A stretch of 11,854 nucleotides of DNA from Candidatus Luteimonas excrementigallinarum (GTDB lineage Bacteria; Pseudomonadota; Gammaproteobacteria; Xanthomonadales; Xanthomonadaceae): NCBI GenBank assembly GCA_019115725.1, contig DXCY01000180.1, positions 1-11,854 of the forward strand, given 5' to 3'. The position numbers were made by a program, and so were the translations under genes. Shown piece after piece: positions 5,298 through 11,854 of the stretch; position 1 is the first letter of the stretch, and each line of letters starts with the position of its first letter. Under the pieces are notes generated by a model, which worked only from the letters and a program-made list of their open reading frames with translations, did not search any database and was not told the DNA's origin.

Positions 5298-6557
5298 TCA
5301 GGCCGTGCCGCGGATCATGCCGTCCATCTGCGCCGGCCGGATGTTGCTGAAGTGCTGCCCGGCCTCGTTGTCGAACAGGATGGTCTGCGGGTCGTACACC
5401 ACGGCGCCGGTTTCCGGGTCGGTCACGGTGTAATCCACGATCACCTGCTCGGGCCGCTCGGCGCCGGCCGGGGCCAGCTCAACGCGGATGTCCACATCCA
5501 TGCCGTGGTCCAGCCAGTCGGCCCACTCCTGTTCCATGCGCGCATAGGGGCCGGTGTTGAAGTTGGCCTGCTGCGGGAACATGTTCACCGGCCCGTGCCC
5601 GTGGACGAAGCGGTAGGCAAAGATGTGGCCGGTGTGGTGGGTGCTGTCGAGGTTGTTGTCCTTGCGGAAATCGCTCTGGGCGGTGCCTTCGGTGCGGTCG
5701 GTGTCGCGATGGCGGCCGCTGCCCGGGGTCCAGGTGAGGGTGCCTTCGGCGTGCACCGGGCGGCCTTCGCCATCGAAGGTCCAGGTGATGTCGTTGACCT
5801 CGCCGCTGGCCACATCGGTGATCAGGCCGTTGATGGTGTCGGAGGTGACGGTTTCGCTCACGCCCACGGTGCCGTCGGGCTGTGTGCCGGTGACCAGCAG
5901 GTGGTTGAGTGCGGCGCGCTGGTCGGACGCGGTGGGATCGCGCTGGATCAGGGTGTGGATGCCGAAGTCTTCGCGGCTGGTCGCCGGAGAGCCGGGGCCG
6001 GTTTCAAACGGCGCATCGAACACGTGCGACGGGCCCGACATGATCCGCAGCTCCGGCGTCGGCGTGGCCTTGGTGATGGTGCTCTTGGTGATCACCAGGC
6101 GCACATCGCTGATGTCGGCGATGCCGTTGATATCGGCCAGGTTCTCGAACGTGGCCTGGAACGGCGTGCCTTCGAAATCGCCGCCGCGCAGCTCCACGCT
6201 GGTGCCGGGCGGCCAGGTATCCGGATCCATCGGGTTGAGCGCCTGCATGGCCTCGGGCGTGGCCTGGGCGCGGATGGCGTTGGCGTGGTAGTTGACCTGG
6301 ATGGGCCCGCTGTCCTGCCCCGGCGTGCTCACCGTGACCTCGGTGCTGCCGGTCCAGGTGGTGCGCTGGCCAGCGCTGGATTCGTCGCTGACGCGGGTGC
6401 TGGCCGGATCGTGTTCAAAGGTCACATCGCGCCCGTTGGCGCCGGTGATCTGCGGGCCGAAATCCTGCGTCGGGGCGTCCGTGTCACGGAAGCGCTGCAG
6501 GGCGCTGTGGACCCAATCGGACAGGGAGAAGTCGGAGCGGGGCGCGTTGATGGTCAT
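5298..6557 (-). CDS. toxin with C-terminal EsaD/YeeF-like non-specific nuclease domain
   Basis: The product is 419 residues. The C-terminal part from about 300 matches the bba-Me (NUC-type) endonuclease domain of EsaD/YeeF toxins: THHTGHIFAYRF (H311 the candidate general base), then HGPVNMFPQQANFN (N325, N332, N334), then YARMEQEWADWLDHG (E342, W345). A strand pair DVDIRVELAP...VIVDYTVTDPETG...TILFDNE follows. This is the G-H-(L/I)-x-A...N-x-x-P...N-x-N...M-E-x-x-W pattern. Residues 1-300 are Ser/Thr/Asp/Pro-rich, with a repeated strand style in 60-175, and match nothing I know. There is no LXG, PAAR, RHS or signal peptide, so the export route is unclear. I chose ATG 6557, where an ordinary protein N-terminus begins (MTINAPRSDFSLSDWV); upstream codons run through a hairpin. 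No good ribosome site. The DUF600 gene follows at once. Confidence 0.78.
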   Translation of the reverse strand: MTINAPRSDFSLSDWVHSALQRFRDTDAPTQDFGPQITGANGRDVTFEHDPASTRVSDESSAGQRTTWTGSTEVTVSTPGQDSGPIQVNYHANAIRAQATPEAMQALNPMDPDTWPPGTSVELRGGDFEGTPFQATFENLADINGIADISDVRLVITKSTITKATPTPELRIMSGPSHVFDAPFETGPGSPATSREDFGIHTLIQRDPTASDQRAALNHLLVTGTQPDGTVGVSETVTSDTINGLITDVASGEVNDITWTFDGEGRPVHAEGTLTWTPGSGRHRDTDRTEGTAQSDFRKDNNLDSTHHTGHIFAYRFVHGHGPVNMFPQQANFNTGPYARMEQEWADWLDHGMDVDIRVELAPAGAERPEQVIVDYTVTDPETGAVVYDPQTILFDNEAGQHFSNIRPAQMDGMIRGTA

Positions 6558-6642
6558 CGGGGCACGCGGAAACGGGGCCGTAGCCGGTGCCGGGAAGCTT
6601 ATCGATGCCGCATAACGCCGGGTATTGGGGTTTACCCGAGGA

Positions 6643-6666
6643 CCGCCCGGCGCCAAGGCCGGGCGG
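6643..6666 (-). terminator. hairpin between cytochrome b561 and toxin gene
   Basis: A perfect 9-bp inverted repeat, CCGCCCGGC (6643-6651) and GCCGGGCGG (6658-6666), encloses a six-base loop. It lies 18 bases after the stop of the cytochrome b561 gene and upstream of the toxin start, so it probably ends the cytochrome transcript. There is no U tract on the minus strand after it, so intrinsic termination is only plausible. Confidence 0.5.
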
Positions 6667-6684
6667 CAGGTGCGCGCGGGGTGG

Positions 6685-7245
6685 TCAGCGGCGCGAGAGG
6701 CGGCCGGCCATGCGGGCGGCGGTGCCGTCGCGCAGGAACGCCTGGTGCACGAGCACCATCAGGATATGGCCGGCGATCAGGGCCAGCAGCACCCAGCCCA
6801 TCAGGCCGTGGGAGGCGCTGGCCGGGGCCATCAGCCAGTCCACCTGCTGCCCGGTTTCCGGGAACAGCGGGATGCCGAACGGCGAGAATCCGCGGCCGCG
6901 GCCGTAATCGCGCATCAGCGCCACCAGCGGGATGTAGAGCATCAGCGCATACAGCACCGCGTGGCCGGCGGTGGCGGCGCGGCCCAGCAGGCTGCGCGGC
7001 TGGCGCGGGCGGCGGCGCCATTGCAGCAGGGCCCAGGCGGCGCGCAGCAGCACCAGCAGCATCAGCAGGGCGCCGACGGGCTTGTGCGTGCCCATGATGA
7101 AGGCGGCGATGGCGTTCTCGCGGCCCACGGTGATCTTCAGCGCCATGCCGGTGAACTGCCAGGCCAGCGTGGCCACCATGGCCCAGTGGAAAAAGCGGGA
7201 AACCAGGCCGTAGCGCTGGGCGGAATCAAGCAGGGGAGAGGACAT
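6685..7245 (-). CDS. cytochrome b561 family membrane protein
   Basis: This is a di-haem b-type cytochrome of the inner membrane (CybB type), which passes electrons from ubiquinol or other donors. Four membrane helices are visible: FFHWAMVATLAWQFTGMAL, VGALLMLLVLLRAAWALL, AVLYALMLYIPLVALM and MGWVLLALIAGHILMVLVHQ. Haem-ligand histidines are in place: H20 (RFFHW), H54 (GTHKPVG), a histidine before helix 3 (AGHAVLY), and the pair in SHGLMGW and GHILMVLVHQ. The C-terminal F-L-R-D-G-x-x-x-R-M motif is typical of CybB proteins. The 186-residue length is normal. It starts 82 bases after dnaG on the same strand, occupying the place where rpoD follows dnaG in E. coli. It may be co-transcribed with dnaG; the hairpin after it would close the unit. 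Confidence 0.9.
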   Translation of the reverse strand: MSSPLLDSAQRYGLVSRFFHWAMVATLAWQFTGMALKITVGRENAIAAFIMGTHKPVGALLMLLVLLRAAWALLQWRRRPRQPRSLLGRAATAGHAVLYALMLYIPLVALMRDYGRGRGFSPFGIPLFPETGQQVDWLMAPASASHGLMGWVLLALIAGHILMVLVHQAFLRDGTAARMAGRLSRR

Positions 7246-7327
7246 GCGGCGTACGGGACTTCGGGTGGGGCCGGGATGATGCCAGCCGGCGCCCGCAACC
7301 GCTATTCATCAAGGTGATGGCGGCGGC

Positions 7328-9058
7328 TCAGGGCGAGCGACGCGCCGCCTGCAGCTGCCGCAGTTCGTCCTTCTCCGCGGCCGACAGGGCGCTGAAACCG
7401 CCGCCGGCAATCCGTTCCAGCAGCTCCTCCACCCGCTGGTCCAGGGTCTGGCGGTCCAGGCGGGCAATGATGTCGAGGAATTCGGCCCGCCAGGCGTCTT
7501 CTTCGCCGGGCAGGCTGATGGTGGCCAGCTTCTGCAGGGCGTCGGCCTCGTCGCGGCCGCTGAAGTGTTCGATCAGGGCGCCGGTGGTGATATCCGGGCG
7601 GCCGTGCACCACGGCCAGCAGCTCGGTCAGCAGCGGGATGCCGGGCTGGCGCAGGGCGGTGAAGCGGTAGGACTCCGGCAGGTCCAGCGCCAGCGTCGGG
7701 CGGTGCAGCAGCAGGATGATGGCGGTGCGCACCAGGCTGCGCCGCGGGGCACTGCCGGGCCGGCCGGTGGGCCGTGGCGGCGGGGATGCGGCGGCCTGGG
7801 GGCGGGCGCCGACGCCGGTGAGTTCGGTCAGCCGCTGGCGCATCAGGTCGGCGAAGGCGCCATCGGGAATCTTCGCCAGCTGCGGCGCGGCGCGCTCGGC
7901 CAGCCGGGCCTTGCCGTCCAGCGTGCCCAGGTTGATGTCTTCGCCCACGCTGTCGAAGAAGAATTCCGACAGCGGCGTGGCCCGGGCCAGGCGGGCGTCG
8001 AAACCGTCCGCGCCCTCGGCACGGACCAGCGAATCCGGATCCTCGCCCTCGGGCACGAACAGGAAGAACGCCTGGCGCCCGTCGCGCATGCGCGGCAGCA
8101 CCGATTCCATTGCCTTCACCGCGGCCCGGCGCCCGGCGGCGTCGCCGTCGAAGCAGAAATACACGTCCGGCGCGCTGCGGAACAGCAGCTCGGCATGATC
8201 GGGCGTGGTGGCGGTGCCCAGCGTGGCCACCGCCTGGGTGATGCCGTGCTGGAACAGGGCGATCACGTCCATATAGCCCTCGACCACGATCAGCCGGGTG
8301 AGCTCGCGGTTGGCCTGACGGGCCTGCCACAGGCCGTACAGCTCGCGGCCCTTGTGGAACAGCGGGGTTTCGGGCGAGTTGAGGTATTTCGGGCCGTCAT
8401 CCTTGCCCATCACCCGGCCGCCGAAGGCGATGGTGCGCCCGCGCCGGTCGGCGATGGGAAACATCACCCGGTCGCGGAATTTGTCGTACACGTGGCCGCG
8501 GTCGTTGCGGCTGAGCATGCCGGTCTTTTCCAGCAGCCGCAGGCGGCGCTCATCCGTGCCCAGCCGGTCCTTGAGCGCGGAAAAGCCTTCCGGCGCGTAG
8601 CCGATACCGAACTGTTCGCGCACGGCCTCGTCCATGCCGCGGTTGTCCAGGTAGGCGCGGGCGGTGGCGCTGCCGGCCAGTTCGCGGCGGTAGAAATTGC
8701 GTGCCGATTCCAGCGCGCCGAACATGGCGTCGATATCGCCGTCGCGGTTGTTCTGGCGGGTTTCGCGCGGCACCTCCATGCCGGCGATGCGGGCCAGCTC
8801 CTCGATCGCGTCGAGGAATTCCAGCCGGTCGTACTCCATCAGAAAGCCGATCGCGGTGCCATGCGCGCCGCAGCCGAAGCAGTGGTAGAACTGCTTGACC
8901 GGCGACACCGTGAACGAGGGCGAGCGCTCGTCGTGGAAGGGGCAGCAGGCGGCGTACTCCCGGCCCTGGCGCTTGAGCGGCACGCGCGCGTTGACCACCT
9001 CGACGATGTCGGTGCGGGCAATGAGGTCGTCGATGAAGGCGTCGGGAATGCGGGACAT
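7328..9058 (-). CDS. dnaG: DNA primase
   Basis: DnaG makes RNA primers at the replication fork and is recruited by the DnaB helicase. The N-terminal CHC2 zinc domain shows C39, H42, C60 and C63 (CCPFHDERSPSF...YHCFGCG). The RNA-polymerase domain carries the Toprim acidic residues E260 (VEGYMD), D304 and D306 (FDGDAAGRRA), plus the basic YLNSPETPLFHKG segment. A Pro-rich linker (ASPPPRPTGRPGSAP) at about 423-437 precedes the helical DnaB-binding domain (about 440-576). The 576-residue length matches E. coli DnaG (581). ATG 9058 gives the conserved start MSRIPDAFIDDLIARTDIVE. It lies 29 bases after yihY and belongs to the rpsU-yqeY-yihY-dnaG unit, a macromolecular-synthesis operon variant. The ribosome site is poor, consistent with the low primase levels known for this operon. 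Confidence 0.98.
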   Translation of the reverse strand: MSRIPDAFIDDLIARTDIVEVVNARVPLKRQGREYAACCPFHDERSPSFTVSPVKQFYHCFGCGAHGTAIGFLMEYDRLEFLDAIEELARIAGMEVPRETRQNNRDGDIDAMFGALESARNFYRRELAGSATARAYLDNRGMDEAVREQFGIGYAPEGFSALKDRLGTDERRLRLLEKTGMLSRNDRGHVYDKFRDRVMFPIADRRGRTIAFGGRVMGKDDGPKYLNSPETPLFHKGRELYGLWQARQANRELTRLIVVEGYMDVIALFQHGITQAVATLGTATTPDHAELLFRSAPDVYFCFDGDAAGRRAAVKAMESVLPRMRDGRQAFFLFVPEGEDPDSLVRAEGADGFDARLARATPLSEFFFDSVGEDINLGTLDGKARLAERAAPQLAKIPDGAFADLMRQRLTELTGVGARPQAAASPPPRPTGRPGSAPRRSLVRTAIILLLHRPTLALDLPESYRFTALRQPGIPLLTELLAVVHGRPDITTGALIEHFSGRDEADALQKLATISLPGEEDAWRAEFLDIIARLDRQTLDQRVEELLERIAGGGFSALSAAEKDELRQLQAARRSP

Positions 9059-9087
9059 ACCCCGCTAGGATGCCACGCCGGTCGGGT

Positions 9088-10074
9088 TCATGGCCGCGGC
9101 GGTGGGCTGGCGTCGGCCGGGTCGGGCGCGGTGTCCGGCGCAGTGCCCGACACCGCGTCGGCGGGCGGCACGGCCACGGGCAACAGGCGCGGGTCGTCCA
9201 CCGGGGTGGCGTGGCGCCGGGCGGCGCGCTCGCGCGAGCGTTCGTCGATCACCGCGGTGATCATCGCGCCGCCGAAGAAGATCATCGCCGCGTAGTAGGT
9301 CCACATCAGCAGGATCACCAGCGCGCCGGCCGAACCGTAGGCGCTGCCGGGCGCGGCCTGGGCCAGGTACATGGCAATCGCCCAGCGCCCGACCAGGAAC
9401 AGGCCCGAGGTGATCAGCCCGCCCAGGAACGCCTGTTTCCAGTGCACCCGGCGGTCGGGCAGGTAGTGATAGAGCAGGGCGAAGGCGCAGGTGTAGACCA
9501 GCATCATCACCGCGTTGCCGGCCACCGGCAGCAGCACCGGTACATCGTGGAAGGCCAGTTCCACGGCGGTGCCGGCAAGGGTGGAAATGATGATCAGAAA
9601 GCCGAGCGAGAACACCACGCCGACCGAGAACACCCGCTTGCGCAGCCAGGCCATCAGGCCGCCGAGCGCCTTGTCACTGGTGTGGAAGATCAGGTTGAGG
9701 GTGGTCTGCAGGCGCGCGAACACCACGGTGGCGCCGACAAACAGCAGCGCCGTGCTCCACAGCCCGGCGAAGCTGCCGATATCGGGCTGGTCGCTGGCGT
9801 TGCGGATGACGGTATTGGCCACCGTTTCGGCCTGCGGCCCGGCCAGCACGCCGATCTGGTTGATCAGTGCGTCCTGGGCCTCCGGATACAGCGAGGCGGT
9901 CAGCCACAGCAGCAGCACCAGCAGCGGCGCCAGCGAGATCAGGGCGAAAAATGCGAGCGAAGCGGCCTGGGTCAGCAGGTCGCATTCAACAAAACGCTGG
10001 ACCAGGGCATAGGGCAGGCTTTCCTGCACCTTGGCGATCCATCGCTTGAGCCGCGGATTGTCGAGCACAGACAT
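9088..10074 (-). CDS. yihY: YihY/BrkB-family membrane protein
   Basis: This is an inner-membrane protein of the YihY/BrkB (UPF0761) family, once mislabelled ribonuclease BN. About six helices are visible. The first lies in LTQAASLAFFALISLAPLLV, the family's hallmark A-A-x-x-(A/S)-F-x-x-x-x-S-(L/F)-x-P segment. Others lie around GLWSTALLFVGATVVFARLQ, VFSVGVVFSLGFLIIISTL, LPVAGNAVMMLVYTCAFALL, FLGGLITSGLFLVGRWAI and GALVILLMWTYYAAMIFFGG. YHYLPDRRVHWK is the conserved loop after helix 4. The extended C-terminal tail after about residue 280 is basic, then Pro/Asp/Ala-rich and probably cytosolic and disordered. The gene lies 58 bases after yqeY and 29 before dnaG, inserted in the primase operon. 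Substrate and function remain unestablished. Confidence 0.92.
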   Translation of the reverse strand: MSVLDNPRLKRWIAKVQESLPYALVQRFVECDLLTQAASLAFFALISLAPLLVLLLWLTASLYPEAQDALINQIGVLAGPQAETVANTVIRNASDQPDIGSFAGLWSTALLFVGATVVFARLQTTLNLIFHTSDKALGGLMAWLRKRVFSVGVVFSLGFLIIISTLAGTAVELAFHDVPVLLPVAGNAVMMLVYTCAFALLYHYLPDRRVHWKQAFLGGLITSGLFLVGRWAIAMYLAQAAPGSAYGSAGALVILLMWTYYAAMIFFGGAMITAVIDERSRERAARRHATPVDDPRLLPVAVPPADAVSGTAPDTAPDPADASPPPRP

Positions 10075-10132
10075 GCCCCAAGGATGACACGAGCGCGTCA
10101 GCGCATCGTGATTCCCCGGGGCAATGGAAGGG

Positions 10133-10579
10133 TCAGCTGGACAGCTTCTGCTTGACCAGGCGCGAGACCACGCCCATGTCGGCCTTGCCGGCCAACTTCG
10201 GTTTCAGGGCGCCCATCAGCTTGCCCATGTCGGCCGGGCCGGCGGCGCCGGTGGCGGCCACGGCGGCGTCGATCTCGGCGCTGATCGCGGCCTCGTCCAT
10301 CTGCGCCGGCAGGTAGCCTTCGATCACCTCGATCTCGGCCCGCTCCACCGCAGCCAGGTCTTCCCGGTTCGCGGCCTCGTACTGCGACACCGAGTCGCGA
10401 CGCTGCTTGAGCATGCGGCCGAGCACGGCCACCACGGCTTCATCATCCAGCTCGATGCGCTCGTCCACTTCCTTCTGCTTGATCGCCGCGTTGACCAGGC
10501 GGATCACGCCCAGGCGCTGCTTGTCGCCGCCTTTCATTGCGGCCTTCATGTCATCGATCAGGGTCTGCTTGAGGGTCAT
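10133..10579 (-). CDS. yqeY: GatB/YqeY domain protein
   Basis: The 148-residue YqeY protein is a stand-alone version of the tRNA-binding tail of GatB, the amidotransferase subunit acting on misacylated tRNA. Its precise role is unsettled. The helical N-terminal half (MTLKQTLIDDMKAAMKGGDK, RLGVIRLVNAAIKQKEVDER) and the block QRRDSVSQYEAANREDLAAV...EIEVIEGYLPAQM are diagnostic. So is the C-terminal three-helix domain with DMGKLMGALKPKL...ADMGVVSRLVKQKL. I chose ATG 10579 because GGAG lies eight bases upstream and the homologous start fits; an in-frame extension to 10666 runs through the rpsU terminator. It lies between rpsU and yihY on the same strand, a common arrangement in proteobacteria and Firmicutes. 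Confidence 0.95.
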   Translation of the reverse strand: MTLKQTLIDDMKAAMKGGDKQRLGVIRLVNAAIKQKEVDERIELDDEAVVAVLGRMLKQRRDSVSQYEAANREDLAAVERAEIEVIEGYLPAQMDEAAISAEIDAAVAATGAAGPADMGKLMGALKPKLAGKADMGVVSRLVKQKLSS

Positions 10580-10610
10580 GGTGTTGGCTCCGGGATAATG
10601 CGGCGGAACG

Positions 10611-10643
10611 AAGAAAAGCCGGCGACGCTGAGCGTGCCGGCTT
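10611..10643 (-). terminator. Rho-independent terminator after rpsU
   Basis: Reading the minus strand, AAGCCGGC (10643-10636) pairs with GCCGGCTT (10623-10616). An inner ACGC/GCGT stem and TCA loop complete it, with a single unpaired base on one side. The U-rich run TTTTCTT follows directly. It lies 52 bases after the rpsU stop and 32 before the yqeY start. No clear promoter fits in that gap, so it probably acts as an attenuator letting a fraction of transcripts continue into yqeY-yihY-dnaG. The same device sits between rpsU and dnaG in E. coli. Confidence 0.85.
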
Positions 10644-10694
10644 CCCGTAGAAGCGAGCTTGGCCACCGCGCCAGGGGCACGGACGGCCGGTCAA

Positions 10695-10910
10695 TCAGTA
10701 CAGGCGCTGGCGCTTGGTGACGTCACGCGCGGCGCGACGCGCCTGACGCTTGACGGCAGCCGCTGCCTTGCGCTTGCGCTCCTGGGTCGGCTTCTCGTAG
10801 TACTCGCGCTTGCGGGTCTCGGCAAGGACGCCGGCCTTTTCGCAGGTGCGCTTGAAGCGACGCAGGGCAAACTCAAACGGCTCGTTTTCGCGGACTTTGA
10901 CGCTGGGCAT
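10695..10910 (-). CDS. rpsU: 30S ribosomal protein S21
   Basis: S21 is a small basic protein of the 30S platform, near the anti-Shine-Dalgarno end of 16S rRNA, and helps initiation. The 71-residue sequence is standard: MPSVKVRENEPFEFALRRFK, RTCEKAGVLAETRKREYYEK and PTQERKRKAAAAVKRQARR, ending KRQRLY. ATG 10910 has GGAG five bases upstream. It is the first gene of the minus-strand operon leading to dnaG and is divergent from tsaD. A sigma70-like promoter lies about 50-80 bases upstream and a strong terminator follows it, so S21 is made far more than the downstream genes. Confidence 0.98.
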   Translation of the reverse strand: MPSVKVRENEPFEFALRRFKRTCEKAGVLAETRKREYYEKPTQERKRKAAAAVKRQARRAARDVTKRQRLY

Positions 10911-10959
10911 GGAATCTCCAGGGGTGGAATCGCCGGCTGTTTGCAACGGCGAGCCCGCT

Positions 10960-10989
10960 ATCATAGCTCCGCCTGCAGCGGCACTGCAA
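10960..10989 (-). promoter_or_regulatory. probable sigma70 promoter of rpsU
   Basis: On the minus strand the -35 box TTGCAG (10989-10984) and -10 box TATGAT (10965-10960) are 18 bases apart, each a one-base mismatch or better-than-usual match to consensus for such GC-rich DNA. Transcription would begin near 10953, giving a leader of about 42 bases before the rpsU ATG. The GC-rich surroundings make this AT-rich -10 stand out. Confidence 0.7.
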
Positions 10990-11090
10990 GTGTGGGTGCG
11001 GGTGCCGTGGCGGAAGGGCCGCTGAAGGGCCGGTACGCCGGGCGCGTGCGGGGCGTGACTTGCGGCCCCGGGATCCCCATCCTATCGGGT

Positions 11091-11854
11091 ATGCGAGTCC
11101 TCGGCATTGAAACTTCCTGCGATGAAACCGGCGTGGCGGTGTACGACACCGCCATTGGCGGGCCGGCCGGGTTGCGCGCCCAGGCGCTGTACAGCCAGAT
11201 TGCCCTGCACGCCGAGTACGGCGGCGTGGTGCCCGAGCTGGCCAGCCGCGACCACGTGCGCAAGCTGCTGCCGCTGATCCGCCAGACCCTGGCCGATGCG
11301 GACATGGGCGTGGAAGACCTGGACGGCGTGGCCTACACCGCCGGGCCGGGCCTGGTGGGTGCGCTGATGGTGGGGGCCGGGGTGGCGCGCGCGCTGGCCT
11401 GGGCGCTGGAGGTGCCGGCACTCGGCGTGCACCACATGGAAGGCCATCTGCTGGCGCCGCTGATGGAGGAAGACCCACCGGAGCCGCCGTTCGTGGCCCT
11501 GCTGGTGTCGGGCGGGCATACCCAGCTGGTGGCGGTGGAGGCGATCGGCCGCTACCGGCTGCTGGGCGAAACCCTGGACGACGCCGCGGGCGAAGCCTTC
11601 GACAAGACCGCCAAGCTGATGGGCCTGCCCTATCCGGGCGGACCGCAGCTGGCCAGGCTGGCCGAGCAGTCCGACAAGGCGCCGGGCACGCCGGGGGCGT
11701 TCCGCTTCCCGCGGCCGATGACCAACCGTCCGGGGCTGGATTTCAGCTTCAGCGGGCTCAAGACCCAGGTGCTGCTGGCCTGGAAGGACAGCGACCAGAG
11801 CGACCAGACCCGGGCCGACATCGCCCGCGGCTTCGAGGATGCGGTGGTCGATAC
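11091..11854 (+). CDS. tsaD: tRNA N6-adenosine threonylcarbamoyltransferase, 3' end outside window
   Basis: TsaD (YgjD/Gcp) transfers the threonylcarbamoyl group to A37 of ANN-decoding tRNAs, working with TsaB and TsaE in the cytosol. The visible 254 residues follow the E. coli protein closely: MRVLGIETSCDETGVAVYD, AEYGGVVPELASRDHVRK, AYTAGPGLVGALMVGAG, metal-binding HHMEGH (H115 and H119), ALLVSGGHTQLV, DDAAGEAFDKTAKL, YPGGP, RPGLDFSFSGLKT, TRADIARGFEDAVVDT. About 80-90 residues of the usual length lie beyond the window edge. There is an insertion-like variable stretch (DKAPGTPGAF and KDSDQSDQ) at known loop positions. The start ATG 11091 aligns with the conserved N-terminus, though no strong ribosome site precedes it. 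It is divergent from rpsU, as in E. coli. Confidence 0.97.
   Translation, partial: MRVLGIETSCDETGVAVYDTAIGGPAGLRAQALYSQIALHAEYGGVVPELASRDHVRKLLPLIRQTLADADMGVEDLDGVAYTAGPGLVGALMVGAGVARALAWALEVPALGVHHMEGHLLAPLMEEDPPEPPFVALLVSGGHTQLVAVEAIGRYRLLGETLDDAAGEAFDKTAKLMGLPYPGGPQLARLAEQSDKAPGTPGAFRFPRPMTNRPGLDFSFSGLKTQVLLAWKDSDQSDQTRADIARGFEDAVVD

Noticed and set aside
5259..7097. Long plus-strand open frame across the toxin and cytochrome genes
   Set aside because: It is the antisense shadow of GC-rich minus-strand genes, with Gly/Ala/Arg-rich low-complexity translation and no family features.
7565..9295. Long plus-strand open frame antisense to dnaG
   Set aside because: Its translation is compositionally typical of GC-rich antisense, whereas the minus strand encodes a complete DnaG with all catalytic residues.
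11009..11029. GAAGGGCCG repeated twice upstream of tsaD as an operator
   Set aside because: Two short GC-rich direct copies without symmetry or a known regulator are likely chance.
11060..11088. TTGCGG and TATCGG with a 17-base spacer as a tsaD promoter
   Set aside because: The start point would fall inside the coding sequence after the conserved ATG, and TsaD's N-terminus aligns from that ATG, so the boxes cannot serve it.

Overview
The right two thirds of the window is GC-rich chromosome from a gammaproteobacterium. The arrangement tsaD <-> rpsU-yqeY-yihY-dnaG, the high GC and the GC-ending codons point to the Xanthomonadaceae (Stenotrophomonas, Pseudoxanthomonas or Luteimonas type). This assignment is inference from gene content and composition; no database search was possible. 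The left third is accessory DNA of mixed origin with visibly lower GC.

Layout. 1-1200: an IS3-family insertion sequence on the minus strand with intact orfA and orfB; its far end lies outside the window. 1201 to about 2155: an AT-rich block on the minus strand with a DUF3592-type membrane protein, an upstream gene that looks 5'-truncated, and a small 48-residue membrane ORF ending 7 bases from the IS. About 2155-2780: the remains of an integron cassette array. It has the 3' end of a GFA-like cassette gene, a textbook 60-bp attC site (2348-2407), a cassette-type gene for a small membrane protein with a strong ribosome site, and a decayed attC-like hairpin overlapping that gene's stop codon. 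2781-3134: an orphan SUKH (SMI1/KNR4) immunity-type protein.

3159-4875: a zinc-ribbon protein carrying what looks like the soluble C-terminal domain of BetT-type BCCT transporters without any transporter, then two translationally coupled GNAT acetyltransferases. 4907-6557 (minus): a toxin-immunity pair, namely a protein with a C-terminal EsaD/YeeF-like non-specific nuclease domain followed by a DUF600 (EsaG/YezG-like) immunity protein. 6685-7245 (minus): cytochrome b561.

7328-10910 (minus): a variant of the macromolecular-synthesis operon, rpsU-[terminator]-yqeY-yihY-dnaG, coupling ribosomal protein S21 to DNA primase. rpoD, which follows dnaG in E. coli, is not next here. A sigma70-type promoter is visible upstream of rpsU. 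11091 to the end: tsaD, divergent from rpsU and cut by the window edge.

The most unusual items are the integron remnant, the nuclease/DUF600 pair in a Gram-negative genome with an unrecognised N-terminal half, and the zinc-ribbon/BetT-C domain fusion.
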